DNA from: Scolanthus callimorphus | Taxonomy: Eukaryota > Cnidaria > Anthozoa > Actiniaria > Edwardsiidae | Direction: 5' to 3' | DNA: 64,000 nt | Assembly: GCA_033964015.1 (NCBI GenBank) | Contig: CM066918.1 | Coordinates: forward strand, 27,921,387-27,985,386 | In this document: positions 10,599-24,352 of the stretch, piece by piece | Position numbering within the stretch: position 1 is the stretch's first letter | How the letters are laid out: each line of letters begins with the position of its first letter | Translations under genes and position numbers: made by a program | Notes under the pieces: generated by a model | Told to the model about the DNA's origin: nothing | Seen by the model: the letters and a program-made list of their open reading frames with translations, nothing else | The model's database searches: none

Positions 10599-13454
10599 TT
10601 CATTGTTAACCCTCTCGAACCCCATTTAACGGATCATTGCTCTTTGTCGTACGCCCTTAAGTTAAAGTATAAAAAGAAAGACACGGGAAGACAACATGAT
10701 GATGTCGGGTTTAGTGAGTTCAAAAGATTCGTTTGGAACGAAAATGCAAAACAGACACTAATTCAGATTTTGGAGTCTAGGGAGACACAGGAGAAACTAT
10801 GTACGCCTCGTTGCACAATAACAATGTGGACACTATGACGGAACAGTTCTCGCAAACTCTGACCGACGCATGCAAACAAGCAGGTTTAAAATTTCAAAAA
10901 AAACAAAAAAGCAAAAGAAAGCAACAGCAAAGACAATAAGGCGTGGTTTGATAAAGAATGTGAAGACGAAAAGAATAACCTCCGGTCCCTCGGTAAACGA
11001 ATTCAAAAGACACCCAACAATGACTTATTACGATCTGAACTACACTGTAGGAAAAAAGCTTTTAAACGACTATGTAAAAGTAAAAAACAACAGCATCGGA
11101 GTAAGATTTTAGACAACATAGATCTTAATAGCCCAAAAACGGCATGGAAGCAACTGAAAAAACTTTTCGAGATTGGCAAAACAAACAATAGGACTCAAAT
11201 TGAACCGGAAGAAACGGGAAAATTTCATCACTATTTTGAACAACTAAATAACAAAGGTAATGCTGAGAGTGACAACTTTGACGAAACACCCGTTGAAAGC
11301 AACGGACCTCTAGATTTTGAAATAAACCAACAAGAAATATCAGAAGCTATTGCCAAACTCAAATCGGGAAAAGCTCCGGGCGCAGATAATATCTTAAGCG
11401 AATTTTTAAAGTGTGGTAGAAACGCCCTGTTAAAGCCACTTGTCTCCCTTTTTAATCAAATTCTAATCACGGGCGTGTACCCTACTCTCTGGAGCTATGG
11501 CTTAATTGTCCCAATTCATAAGAAAGGCGATTCCTCAAACCCTGAAAACTATAGGGGAATAACTCTTTTATCAGCTATTGGTAAAGTCTTTATGTCCGTT
11601 ATGAACCAGAGGCTGTATAATTACTTAGTGGAAAAAGGAATACTAAAGCCAGAACAACTCGGTTTCAGAAAAGGACAAGGAACGACGGACAGTATTTTCA
11701 TCCTAAAATCTCTAATTGAAAATATGTCAAAACAAAACCAAACAAAAGGCAAATCATCTGTTTGCATGCTTTGTGGACTTCAGCAAAGCTTTCGATTCCA
11801 TACCCAGAAGATTACTTTTTGAAAAACTCAGGGCAGTAGGAGTGACAGGGCATTTCTTTGATACTATTAGATCTATGTACTTAAATGACAAATCATCACT
11901 GAAAGTAGGAAATTTACTAACACCAGCCTTCAAATGTAACAACGGCGTTAAACAGGGATGCATGATTTCGCCAACCCTTTTTAATCTATACTTAAGCGAT
12001 CTCCCAGATAAACTTGGTACCATAAACAACACGACGTAACCCTACGTTCAAAGCCTTAAGCTGTCTACTCTACGCAGACGACTTAGTCATTCTGTCAACA
12101 TCCGAAAGAGGACTGCAAGATTATCTTGATTGCCTAGGCAAATATTGCGATCACGCCCAGTTATCGGTCAATCTTGAAAAAACCAAAATTATGATTTTTA
12201 ATAACAGCGGTAGAACAATGAACAAATATATATTTCATTATAAAGAAACGAAACTAGAAAATGTTCGAAATATAAATATTTAGGTCTCCATTTCACTGCT
12301 TATGGAATTTTTCCCTAGCCAAAGATGAAATTAAGAAAGTGGCACTAAAAGCACTATACAAACTACGAAAAGAGATGGGCGACCACTTTAGACATAACCC
12401 AGAACTAACGTTACGATTGTTTGACTCCCTGATTGCCCCTATTCTATTGTATGGAAGCGAAGTCTGGGGAGTAGATTCGAATGGAAAAATGGAAAGGGAC
12501 CCCATCGAAATTGTCCATTGCAAATTTATTAAATGGCTACTGGGTGTAAACAGATATTGCACTTCCCTAGCATGCAGGTCGGAGGTAGGGCGTTTCCCTA
12601 TGAGGATGCAAGCCAGATGCAGGGCAATTAAGTTCTGGCAAAAACTAATCGATCACGACAGACAAAATACCCTATCGAGCAAAGCTTTTTTCGACACGCT
12701 AGAAAGTGATAATAAGGAATTTTGGCACAGAAAACTAAAGAACATTTTAGATATATCGGGCTTGGGTAACGTATGGCTGACTGGAGAAGGGCCCTTTCGA
12801 AACATTAGGCAAAGGTTGTGCGACATAGAGCGGCAAACATGGTTGACCTCTTTGCAGAACGATACTAGAAAAGATGCGCGACAGGAAATAAACTAAGAAC
12901 CCTCCGAAAAATTAAGCTCTCTTACGACTACGAAAATTATTTAACAAACGTTACTAATGTGCAACATAGGATCGCCCTGACAAAACTACGATTGAGCAAT
13001 CATACCCTTGCAATCGAAACGGGACGGTATGCAAGACCCTACCAAGCGCCCATTGAAAGAATATGCCAAATTTGCAAAGCAGGGTAGAGGACGAAGAACA
13101 TTTCCTTTCAAAATGTACTGGTTATGAAAGAAGCAGAACGACGTTGTACGAATATCTTGAAAGGCATACAAAGGTCACACTTAAGGACGTACCACCCACA
13201 ACCGCTTTCTTGAAAATCATGAACTAAAGCAAAATAGAAATGTTCAAAGAAAAATTGCAAAATTCATATGGGAAAGTATGAAGAAAAGAGAACAGATACT
13301 CAGAGAATACAATATGTAATGACATCGCCTTTCTTTTCCATTTAATTATGATATTTATTATTATTAACATTTTAAACACTTTATTGTAATATACGGCACA
13401 TGCGCCCTAGGGTTGTACTGTCACAATAAAGATTATCTATGTCTATGTCTATGT
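10599..13454 (+). mobile_element. Decayed non-LTR retrotransposon (LINE) with reverse transcriptase
   Basis: Reverse transcriptase motifs run in order across several frames: KLKSGKAPGADNI and YRGITLLSAIGK (about 11350-11600), FVDFSKAFDS (about 11770), GVKQGCMISPTLFNLYLSDL (about 11945), LYADDLVILS with the catalytic YADD (about 12065), then a downstream domain (12339-12896) and a Cys/His motif (CQIC...EDEEHFLSKC, about 13070-13110). At least four frame changes and stops make it inactive. No endonuclease domain was found, so it is 5'-truncated. The 3' end is a CTATGT microsatellite after an AATAAAG, rather than a poly-A tail, as in CR1/L2-type LINEs (clade is inference). The ends are set by comparison with the uninterrupted host sequence near 27505-27540. 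Confidence 0.88.
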
Positions 13455-13618
13455 CTATGCAATGTCTCTTTCATTCTTCTTAATAGAAGAAATACGTTTT
13501 TCTTACTTCTGTCAAAGCTAAGGACCGTGGTCATTATTTATCGCCTCGATTAATTATGCGAAAGGATTTTGGGTAATACACGGTAAAATGCAGTGATCCT
13601 ACCTCATTGCAAGTACAA

Positions 13619-13898
13619 TGGCCGTTTTCACACTAGAAGACGAACAAATCGTCTCGACGGACAAATCTTCTGACGATTTGTTCGTCTTTTGTACGTCTGG
13701 TGTGAATTTAGGTCGGACTTTGGTCGATATGTTCGTCTGCACGAACACATCCTCTATGAAAACTCGTCTTCCTAGACGGCCAAACAGACGAACAAATTTA
13801 GACGATTTGTTCGTCTGAAAATTTGTTCGTCCCGTTTGCACATCAGACGACTTGTTCGTCTTGAGACGATTTGTCCGTCTCTAGTGTGAAAACGGCCA
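13619..13898. mobile_element. Foldback MITE rich in GACGA/TCGTC
   Basis: Terminal repeats are TGGCCGTTTTCACACTAGA and its complement CTAGTGTGAAAACGGCCA. The interior is packed with short GACGAACAAATCGTC hairpins. It shares its design with the element at 53229-53422. Confidence 0.85.
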
Positions 13899-14882
13899 AT
13901 GATTAACGTGATCCCACCTCTCCCGTCCCCTATTTGACCTAGACTGAAGACATTTTTTTGAGCCAGCAAGGTTATATCATTCATGCGCACAACTGCGCGC
14001 TGAAATTGACGAAGTTATTATTATCCATGTGCGTGAAGCGCGGCCCAAATGACGAATTTCTATGCTTGTAACGTCAACTCACGCTTACCTATAGGGTCTT
14101 CTTTCAAACTGACTGCCCGCCAGGCCTATTATTGCAGGGCATTTTTAGGAGAGTTGCTTTTCCTCGTGAAGATACACTTTCTTGTTCTTGCAATCGGCGT
14201 GAGAAGTGTATTCTTTGGTCAAAGAGTATATTAGATGTCATTCTTTATGCGCGCGAAGCGCGGCTAAATTTTTATTAAGCAAAAATGCAAACGGATAGAG
14301 AACTTGCTGAATAACCACTATCGGCATCTGTTTTACTCTCTTCATCGTCCAAATGTTGCTGAAAAAAATTATGACCCCCCCCCCCCCGCTAAATAATGAC
14401 ACGTCCCTAACCCTATAGGCTTGATGCACCTCAGTGAAAACAATGAAAACACAAGAATAGAACGAGAATACAATAGAATAATGAGGTGTAGCAAGCCAAT
14501 AGCGTTAGATGTCACGAGCAGCTGCTACATAAACTGCGAGAACTACGCGCTGCCAACAAGGGTGGCTCATCCCGCCCAGAGAGAGAATCGAAAGTGACCT
14601 TATATTCTAATTCGCACACCCGCTTATTAGAAGTGTGTCCACACAAGACTCGTGCACTCTTTATTCACACTATTAATTCACACTATTAATCGTTCACACT
14701 GTAATGAATATAATAATTATAATAATTATCATTGTAGTTTGACATTGATATTCTTACTGGAATAAAGATAATATTCATTGTACATGTTAAACTCTTCAAA
14801 TCATTGTGTAATTAAGTTAGTGCTAAAGCGACGAGTTGGACGCGAATGAATTACGCATGCAAACTGTAATGCTTATATATTA

Positions 14883-15102
14883 GGGGCCGACCATTTAACT
14901 TTTGAGGGGGGGGGGCTTTTTTGAAAAAAAAATATCTTGCACGGCCCGAAGGGCGAAAACATTTCCTGCACACCAAAATGGTGACTAAAACCCTTTTTTT
15001 TATTGGAAAAAAATTCTCACCGCTTAACAGAGGTAGAAAAAAAAATCTTGCACCGACAAAAAAGCCCCCCCCCCCCCCCTCAAAAGTTAAATGGTCGGCC
15101 CC
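14883..15102. mobile_element. 220-bp MITE, TTA target duplication, empty site in unit 2
   Basis: The ends are GGGGCCGACCATTTAACTTT (G-run follows) and its complement, flanked by TTA on both sides (14880-14882 and 15103-15105). The duplicated segment at 30725-30737 reads straight through with a single TTA, so this is a clean insertion. A half-copy of the same end occurs at about 21051-21120. Confidence 0.92.
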
Positions 15103-16296
15103 TTAGCGTCTAGCTAATCAACCGAAACCATGTGTAAACAAATATGCATACCCTACACGCTAATAAGGCGGTGTACTTAAAGAGCTCGTGTCAACCACTC
15201 CTTTCTTATTGTTTTCGTTTGATATTAGAAGACGATACGAGTAGAAATCTCTTAATAAACATCTAAAAACAAAATTTCAGATTTGATTTACCAAATTCAA
15301 TCGAGAACATTGCTCTATATTCTCTAAATCAGCCGATGTAAATGGATGCTTTCTCCGACTTGGTATGTTGCTATGCTGTCAAAATGGCGGCTGACACAGG
15401 CTCTTTAACCCATGATAAATACATTTAGTTTGTGGAAGCACGGGTTTTGGGTCCAGTTCTGGATAGTGAGCCCTGGACACTAGAAAGAAATACCTAAGTT
15501 GTACTAACTCAGTAACTGGGTCCCGTGACCCATCCAATACATTCTGAGTAAACTCTTGGAAATTCAACTCGTTGCCATTTGCGCCAGGGTAGAGGTTACG
15601 TTTTATGCTGAAACTTCAATTCTGACAAATATTAATTGGTTACGTTTATATTTTTGGAATGGAATGTCCATCTGCCTTTCTGAGTAAGGCTTTATTTTCC
15701 TCTAGTTCCCAGGGGGCGGGGATCACGAACACTTTTAACAGCTCCCCTCCCCCCCAACAAAAGAAGGGGGTTGGGGTCTTCTTGCCCGATCTAAGAGACA
15801 ATGACAGCTGAGACTTCACTACTCGAATGTGGATATGCATATTCTTAAAAACAGATCGTATAAGCGTGCAGTATACGGACTATATATCACCACGAGGAAC
15901 ATCACATTTCTTCAGTTGCCTCAAGGAAGCCTGTCATGATACGCGCATGCTCAGGAGCGATCACTGAATTATCAGCACAACTAATACGAACATCCTATCA
16001 GATAACTATTTACGAATATGTAAAGCTAAAACAAATGGTCGGATGGATAGAAGTCGCGTGGTTATATACGACTCATTTGATTTTCGAGATTTTTAGCCTT
16101 CGCTGGCTATCGTTACACGGGACGATACTTCTCATTCTCGTACCCAGAGCTCCTCGTCTCGCAGGGAGGCTCTGGTGACATCCATTGAGGGCCTTTGCTG
16201 ATTGGCTGAAATGTCGCGCACGCGTACATAAAGTCGCTTAATCTCGCTTTATAAAATAACAGCTCCCCTGCTCCGCTGTTCCTGGTGCGTATGATA

Positions 16297-17770
16297 GCGG
16301 AGCTCCTGCGCGGGCCGAAGGCCCGCGCAAGCGGAGCACCATACCTAAGGAAAAAACGTATAGTATACTATCGAGTTGATTTTTGAACGTCACGGGCATT
16401 ATGAATCATTTTGATGACGTCATTGATGACGTAAGGGCATGTGACCTTGGTATAGAGTTCCTCTTATGGTCTTTGAAAGTTTGTCCAAGTTTGGCTTCTA
16501 TAGAAGCTACCCTTCGGGAGATATGATTTTTTCTTTATTTTTCTGGTATTAAACCTATAGCGTACGCCGTCCGTCCGTCCGTCCGTCGTCCGTGTACACA
16601 TGGGAACCCTGTGGTATGCAAAGAAAAAATTATATCTCCTCAAGGGAACACGCTAAGACAACCATACTTGGGATATTTTGTCTATGCCACAAGGGGGGTG
16701 CTGTAACCCGGACACGTGATGTGACGTCATCGATGACGTCATCAGTGATTGAAAAATGAATATCTCGTGAAGGGAAGACTCTAAGACAACCAAACTTTGG
16801 TAGTGTAGTCTAGGTCACCAGGTGAGCGAAATGAAGTGGTCACGTGATATGACGTCATCGATGACGTCATCTATGCTTCAAAAATGAATATCTCATGAAA
16901 GGAAGACTCTAAAACAACCAAACTTGGGAAGTGTAGTCTAGGTCACCAGATGAGCGAAATGAAGTGGTCACGTGATGTGACGTAATCGATGACGTCATGT
17001 ATGCTTGAAAAATCAATATCTCGTGAAGGGAAGACTCTAAAACAACCAAACTTGGGTAGTGTAGTCTAGGCCACCAGATGAGCGAAATGAGGATGTCACG
17101 TGATGTGACGTCATCGATGACGTCATCTATGCTTAAAAAAATAAGATCTCGTGAAGGGAAGACTCTAAAACAACCAAACTTGGGTAGTGTAGTCTAGACC
17201 ACCAGATGAGCGAAATGAGGTGGTCACGTGATATGACGTCATCGATGACGTCATCTATGCTTAAAAAATGAATATCACGTGAAGGGAAGACTCTTAAACA
17301 ACCAAACTTGGGTAGTGTAGTCTAGACCACCAGATGAGCGAAATAAAGTGGTCACGTGATATGACGTCATCGATGACGTCATCTGTGCTTGAAAAATTAA
17401 CATCTCGTGAAGGGAAGACTGTAAAACAACCAAACTTGGGTAGTATAGTCTACACCACCAGATGAGCAAAATGAAGTGGTCACGTGATATGACGTCATCA
17501 ATGACGTCATCTATGCTTAAAAATGAATATCACGTGAAGGAAGACTCTAAAACAACCAAACTTGGGTAGTGTAGTCTAGACCACCAGATGAGCGAAATGA
17601 AGTGGTCACGTGATATGACGTCATCGATGACGTCATCTATGCTTGAAAAATTGATATCTCGTGAAGGGAAGACTCTAAAGCAACCATATACACATGGGAA
17701 TCCCTTTCATTCACATAGAAAATTTTATAACCAGGAGCTCCGCTTTTAGCCAGTGGCTAAATCTATATAT
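16297..17770. mobile_element. Satellite-carrying element 1 (128-bp repeats)
   Basis: The left end is GCGGAGCTCCTGCGCGGGCC, followed by a complementary GGCCCGCGC (hairpin). The right end has GGAGCTCCGC, then the hairpin TTTAGCCAGTGGCTAAA, then TCTATATAT. TA flanks both ends, and the unit 2 segment at 32305-32325 is empty with a single TA. The body is an array of about eight 128-bp repeats (core at 16721, 16851, 16979, 17107, 17235, 17363, 17491, 17617). Each carries CACGTGATATGACGTCATCG and GATGACGTCATC. A GTCC microsatellite lies near 16567. There is no coding capacity. It resembles Helitron-related satellite carriers such as bivalve pearl elements (inference). Confidence 0.85.
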
Positions 17771-17774
17771 TATG

Positions 17775-17820
17775 TACGATACGATACGGTACGGTACGAT
17801 ACGATATGATACGATTTGAT
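17775..17820. repeat. CGATA/CGGTA pentanucleotide microsatellite
   Basis: The short ACGAT-type repeat is shared with unit 2 at 32318-32370, where it is longer. It marks the junction next to the satellite element insertion. Confidence 0.85.
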
Positions 17821-18189
17821 ATAGCATATGCATAACATGTGTATGGTTACGGAATAATCTGTCTACTTTCTGTTGGCAGACTAGAAGGGTGATCTATGGT
17901 GGTGGGACACACCCGTACAATTCACATCTCATAGATATGTGCCAATGCCACGTCATAGGTAGGAACCTTACATAGCGTGCTTCTATGTGTGGGATCAGGT
18001 TGTGTGTAACTACGGTATCCATGTCACTATTGGCTTGGAATACCTGGAAAAGAGGGGAAATAAGAGGTAAGATCAGTATGACCTCCAAAATCATGTCTTC
18101 CTATAGAGGTTAACTATATTTTAGTCTTTACTTATCCCAGAACAATGCTCCATTTGTACGAGGGTCCAGAGGGTCTCCAAGGTTTACTC

Positions 18190-18335
18190 ATTCCACAGGG
18201 AATGTCTGCAGAAACCCCATCCATGGGAAAATCTGAATTTCCCACATGGATAGCCATGGGATTCCCATTCTTCTGCCATGGGAAATTCAGATTTTCCCAT
18301 GGATGGGGTTCTGCAGAAATTCCCCTGTATTGATC
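18190..18335. repeat. Foldback repeat in the last intron of copy B
   Basis: CTGCAGAAACCCCATCCATG on the left pairs with CATGGATGGGGTTCTGCAG on the right around TGGATAGCCATGGGATTC. The same foldback in copy C is split by a hAT-like insertion at 32825-33404. Confidence 0.8.
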
Positions 18336-21300
18336 ATGGTAGGAAGCGCAAAAGGTCTGTTTCGCGGCTTCTCAAATCGGTCTATATACATTGTCAGGGT
18401 TTCCCTCTTGGTAAAGCGACCAATTTGACCCATCCAGACTGTAGTTGAGTTTGTAGCTTGTCACCCACTGATTCTCTTGTGGTCTTCCTTGCGTAGCAAC
18501 TCGTGTGACTATCTTCATGACACCTAAATGGGAGCACGAAGAAAAGAGGCGCATCTGTGAGAATTGAGATGTTCACCTCTCGCGAATATGAAGTAGAAAG
18601 GGTGTTTGACTTGCGACTGTATAGTGCCGATAAAACGCGCGCTCAACCTAGTGATCATACAAAGTGATGTTCCGTTATATTTACCCAAGTCTATTTGAAG
18701 CCACTGATCGACATTGTTGTCTTTAGCACCCCAACATCCGGCAGTTACACCAGTCACCATTAGGTTATGCAGTCGTGCAAAGTATGCGAAATAGTGAATT
18801 TCATCAAACTTGCTCGAAGCAGTTATCCTGTCATCGGAATTGCACGAGACTCCATCCCGAGAGGACTGATACACTCTGCCAACAGATGCAAGAGCACATC
18901 ATTTATTATTCATTTAACTTACTCGTATCACAAAGCTGATTGGTCAAGAGCAAATAATCAATTCTCAATATCGTGTCATGAAGTTGACGTACTAAATGCA
19001 ATATACTTGTAGCATCCCATGGGGGGGTGTGGGGGTCCCATATGATGTCATATGGGTCGGGGATGATCGTCGCAGGGGAGGCTCTGGTGACATCCATTTG
19101 AGGGCCTTCGTTGATTCGCTAAAATGGCGCGCACGCCGGTACATAAGAGTAGCTAACTCTCGCTTTATAAAAACGTATCTGTCAAAATAACACTCGCATT
19201 CGTTTTCTAGTCGTCTTTTCGACCTATGCCTTTGACTTGAACGCTCTAAACGTAATTGTGAGGCATAAAACCACCATTTCCTTTTATGCATGCGTCATTG
19301 GCTGTTACCAGAGCCTGGGGGAGCTCTGGGTAGGAGAGAATGCTCCCGCGGGTGACGAGCCCGGGGAGCTCTGGGTACGAGAATAGTCCTTAGAGGCGCA
19401 ACTCTCAAATCAAGGAATCCCGCGCGCCAAAAAATCAAATATCCGAAAAAACCCACTGGAGAGCCGACTAGCAGGCAACTTAAATCAAGGAAGTATCATA
19501 CCGTAACGAAAGCTAAAAACCTCAACCGTTTATAATCTCGCTACTTTTCCATCCATCCGATCATGCTTTTTAGCAGTTTTAGCTTTGTTTTAAAAAAAGT
19601 TACTTGATAGGATGGTGTGATTAGTTTTTGCTGATATTCCAGTGATTGCTCCTGGAGCATGCGCGTATCATAACAGGCTCCCTTTAAAAGCGGAATAATG
19701 CATGACGATGCGGCCATCTATATAAATGGTTGAGGGAATGGGATGCCTTACCCTGCTGGCAGTGTGACCCTACGTGTCCATGCTCGCAGACACAGGTACC
19801 CGTGACACTTCTGGCATCGCGATCGTACTTTGTCACGCACGCCCCATAGTTGCAGTTTATGTAGTGACACGGACTCTGTTGGATAAATTATATAACTGGT
19901 CAGTGTAAAATACTTGTTCCTCAGCCCCTTCTTTAGGGACGTGTCATTATTTAGCGGGGGGGAGGGCTCCTATTTTTGTGGGGAGGGTCCTAATTTTTTT
20001 CGCGTGTCTAAAGGGAGGGTCCAAATTTTTTTCAATCCCATTTGGGGGAGGGTCATAATTTTTTTCAGCAACATTTGGACGATGAAGAGGGTAAAACAAA
20101 TGGCGATAGTGGTTATTTCAGCAACTTCTCCATAAAAATTTCGGCGCGCTTCGCGCGAATAAACAATGACATCTTATATACTCTTTGAGTAATGAGGACA
20201 CTACTGTAGACAAGAACAAGTTATCTTGACAAGGAAAATCAAACTCTCCCTAAATTTCCCTGCAAATGATAGGCCTGGAGGGCAAGTCACTATATGTTTG
20301 AAAGAAGACCCCTTAGGTAATCGTGAGTTTTCGACGTTACAAGCATAGAAATTCGTCCGTTGAGCCGCGCTTCGCGCACATGAATATTAATAATTCGTCA
20401 TTTGCGGAGCGCAGTTGTGCGCATGAAGACAGAGTGGAAATGACCAAAAATGAAATGTCTAACTTTGCCATATTTCAATATTTAAGCTCAAGATTCCGTA
20501 TACAAAGAGTTTCTATGGCTAAAATCTTAATTCCAAATTTTTAAGAAAATTGAAGAATATGAATTTTAGATATGATTGAGCAAAGTTTGCATAATTCCTG
20601 ATCAAAGTACTAATTCTCCCATAAAATGGCACAGAAACCAATGTTTAAAGCCTAATATCTCAAAGACGGATCCATTAGAAAAAAGTCATTTTTGATATTT
20701 TGTTTTTAATCAGACAAGCAGGGTCTGGATGGGGTTAACCGACTAGCGACAAACGGCCTAAAAAATAACCGACTACCGACAAAACCGGGAAAAAGTTACT
20801 GACTACCGACAAAAAAATATTTACTGACTACCGACAATATATGATTGCCCGTATTACATACATAAATGCTAATTTATATTCTTGCGAACTCGACTATCTA
20901 CTACACGAGCGCTTCTATATAAATCGAATATAAGCCCTGGCCAAACGAAACGCAAGTACACACACGTCGATGCAAGAGTTGTGACTTGCACAGACTTTTG
21001 TTCACTTGCGCTGAGGTGGCCAAACGAGAATGCAAGTTTTGATCAAGTTAGGGGCCGACCATTGACTTTTGAAAAAAAATATCCTGCAAGCTACGTTCCC
21101 CAGAAATAAAAATCATGCAAAAGCAGAAGAGTAAAAGACAAAATTCTGCGATTGTGCACCCTGCATGCGGTAACTTCACATGCTGGGCTCTAAATTTTCG
21201 GCGCGCTTCGCGCGCAAAAGAGTTTAATCGATTTTAGAGTTTAATCAACTTTCTCTACAAGCTTCCTTGGTTTTTGGAGGTTTGCAACGGCCCGGGTTTT

Positions 21301-21799
21301 ATTTACGGCTCCCGTGTAGCTTATCATTGTGTGAGTGAGAGCTAGCACATCGGTCATAAAGCGCGCGGAATCGGCACCGTCCGCATGTCCTTGTAGCCAG
21401 CGGTCGCGCGCGTGAATGTACACTTTGTTATTCAAATGGCGGATCGATTGTCGAACTCTTTGTGGTTTTGGGATAAACATTTGCACGTACAGTGATGCAG
21501 GTCAGGAGAAAAAGGAAACAAAAACTAGAAGAGTATTTTTGGAGATCCCTTGGTGCCTTTTTAAACAAGGATCATCCTGAAATTGGCCGAAGTTGTGGCG
21601 AAAACAAGTCCGAGTCGGCTAACAGCTCCAGACAATATTCGAACTGTTGTTTCATCCTTCGATAACAACCAAGAACGTGAACTTAAATCTTCTGTTGGTT
21701 GATTTAGAGGCATTTTGTTCATCACAAGTAATGTGCGGCGGTCTGCAGGAAAGTTTGTTCTCGCCACCAAGGATTTTTTATTGGCCACCTAAGGTTTGC

Positions 21800-24090
21800 T
21801 AAAGAAGTTCTGGATTGTTGTTCACTGAAAGAAAAGTCGCTGGCAAAACTAAAGTAGACCAGATTGTGAAACTGTATCTGTACAGCCCTGTATATATTGC
21901 TCTAGAAATCGTGCCTAGAAGAACGTAGATAATATTTTTCCACTGTCACAGAATATTTCACTGCAATACTTTTTTTCTCATGCAATAATATTTTGTTTGT
22001 TGGCATTTGTTTCCATGAATAGGGACTTCACTGAGCAAAAACAAACGTTAGTGACAGGGCTCAATTTTATGAATGAATTAATGAATGGATTAACTCATCT
22101 GTACAGGTGTGAGATACGGGAGAGTATATCTTGAGAACTAAGTGCTGTCAGGAGACAAACCAGAGCTTTATATATAACCAAGAGACTTGTTGAAGCATGT
22201 CAGATGTTCCTGTGGTGCGTGACTGTAAGAAAGCATGACACTTTCATCTTATCACACTGTGATTCACAAGACTCCTAGCTTGAGTAAACATCTTTTTTTT
22301 TGGTGTCTTTGAATATGACTGATTAACTATTTTACCGGTGTTGTGGCTTGCTAGTGCACTGTGATAAATTTCTTCAAAATGCAATTTGAAATTTCACTAG
22401 AAGAGGCCATAAGACATCATTAAGTCTGTTATTGGGGAAGTTTTTGTGCTGTGCTTCAAGAAAGAAATAATAGTCAAGGGGTTTTTAATAACTTTTCCTT
22501 TGTTCTCGTGAGAATTCTGGAAGAAAATGACTGAATGAAATCTCTCAGTTCCTCTTGGGTGGAATTCTTTTTGCCCAGCACTGCATTCTTAAGAATCTGC
22601 GTTTAAGACATAAAAAGTAAGCTACTGAGTGTAATTCTGGTTTTGGTTGTCCAAGGACAGAAATATTTTTTTGAAAATATGTCTGTCAAGTGGTAAATTT
22701 AATTTTCGAAATCTACTTGCTGCATCACTCAGGCAATTTTCTTTAGGGTTAAAGTGGGATATCAGCAGAGGTGAGCCAGTCCACAGTCAACATAGAAATT
22801 ACATTATACAGATTTGTTGATGAGGCAGATGTCATATCAAACTCCCAAGGATCCTCTTAAGGAATTCTATTCCTTCAATTTCATTGAAGATTTTATTCCA
22901 AAAAAGTCTAACAGAAAATTAAAACAAATGTGCATGTAATCTCTTTTTCATCATTTTTATTTATGCTTCCTACAAATGTTCACTAAAAATTGCTTGCTTA
23001 TTTAATAATTTTATTACAACTTGATAAATTTGTGGTTCACTGCCTGAACAAAAGGTGTCCTTCAAAAAATTACCAAGCAGTCACCATAACAATATTTTAT
23101 TGTTAAAATATTAGTCACAGTGACTGGTCAAATATCTTTTGCTTGTCATGAAACTTTGTTCAAGGAGAAAGAGTGTATTTGTTTTATTCCAGTTAACTTC
23201 TGTGGATACCAGAGAAAGAAAGGGGAAAGCTCAAGGAAACATAACAGAGCCACACATCAATAATTTATACAGACAATGAACTCTAGGTCCTATTAGAATG
23301 TCACTTATTTTGCAGTTCAGTTTTGGTTTGAATGCAATGAGCAAATGCTTTAATGGTCTGTCAAGCTGTCTAATGGTTGTGATATGAAACAAAATGTTTA
23401 TAATCTGATCCATGATATCACTGAACAGTGAAAATGACTATGTGGTCACCAACAGGGTGGCCCAGTCAAACCTTGCATCACACAGTAACACTTATGGGCT
23501 TGTATATATGTAGCAGCATTTCACTACCCTAGTCAATCAGTGTTTATGTTGGCTAATCAGGAGTCATTTCATGAGCTGCATGCCCTGCGGTATCCAAGAA
23601 GACAAGCCCCAAAGCACTGGTTGCTGTTTGATCTGTCCTAATGGCCATAACACTGTCAAGGGGATATAAAATCATAAAATTACTATTTTATACTGTACTG
23701 GTGTGGCTTCCCTTCATGGCGGGGTACTCCCTTACAAGAGCTCTAAGGGGATGATTGCTGCTAAACAACATCCCAATTTTTCCTTCAGTAGATAGAATGG
23801 GGTATGCATGGTTAACAAACTTCTCTCTAAAATGGGATTTGATAATAAAGACCACCCACATCAATTTGCTTTCTTGGGCACATTTTTAAAAAAATTTCAA
23901 GTCCCTTGATTACATTTGATACCACTATTCCCAGAATCCTTTTCATAGTTCCTTTTGTTTTGCTCAGTAACAACATTACCTTGTAGCTTTTAAGGGAGCT
24001 CAAACTTTTCAATAACAAATCAAATTTGAAGAGCAAACTGGCAGTAGTGGTATCAAGATGTTATAAGGGGCATTGTGAGTTTTAAACAAT
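21800..24090. other. AT-rich interior of the nested element, nothing recognised
   Basis: Both strands are full of stops, with no RNA gene or known domain visible. The low-complexity, UTR-like composition differs from the G/C-run-rich flanks. Confidence 0.5.
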
Positions 24091-24096
24091 TTATAT

Positions 24097-24352
24097 TATC
24101 AAAACAGGTAGAGTTTCAATCACGCCGTTGAAATTTCGAAACCCACGGGTCACTGATTTATATCATGGGATGACCAAAAATGTGACATGCGACTATGAGA
24201 AAATGATCATGTGACTGAGTACTGACTGTTTATTGGCTGAAAGACATCAAGCCTAGGTCACGTGATAGCTTTTTAGACGTCACGTGATAGAAATTTGCTG
24301 CCGTCGGGCTTCAAATTGAAACAGCTCGATTGAAACACTACCTGTTTTGATA
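24097..24352. mobile_element. 256-bp MITE
   Basis: Terminal repeats of about 25 bp: TATCAAAACAGGTAG then GTTTCAATC on the left, and the complement GATTGAAAC then CTACCTGTTTTGATA on the right. Confidence 0.85.

Larger units (their letters stand above)
10405..14407. mobile_element. Harbinger-like TIR element interrupted by a LINE
   Basis: The ends are GGGACGTGTCATTATTTA at 10405 and its complement ending at 14407, each followed inward by a long G- or C-run. They are flanked by the 3-bp duplication TAA (10402-10404 and 14408-14410). TWA duplications and GGG-starting ends are typical of PIF/Harbinger elements. The interior matches the element at 19936-27720 in opposite orientation. No transposase was seen. 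The element hosts a LINE insertion (10599-13454) and a foldback MITE (13619-13898). Confidence 0.85.

Noticed and set aside
16590..17700. Hammerhead ribozyme (retrozyme-like) core in the 128-bp repeat, from AGATGAGCGAAAT
   Set aside because: The essential CTGATGA core has A in place of U4, and there is no stem II between the two conserved boxes. Resemblance is by chance.
21241..21788. Minus-strand open frames of 81 and 75 aa (MFIPKPQRVRQSIRHL... and MANKKSLVARTN...)
   Set aside because: They lie inside a nested mobile element, match no family I recognise and have no clear splice partners. Part of the first overlaps an inverted repeat block shared with about 25807.
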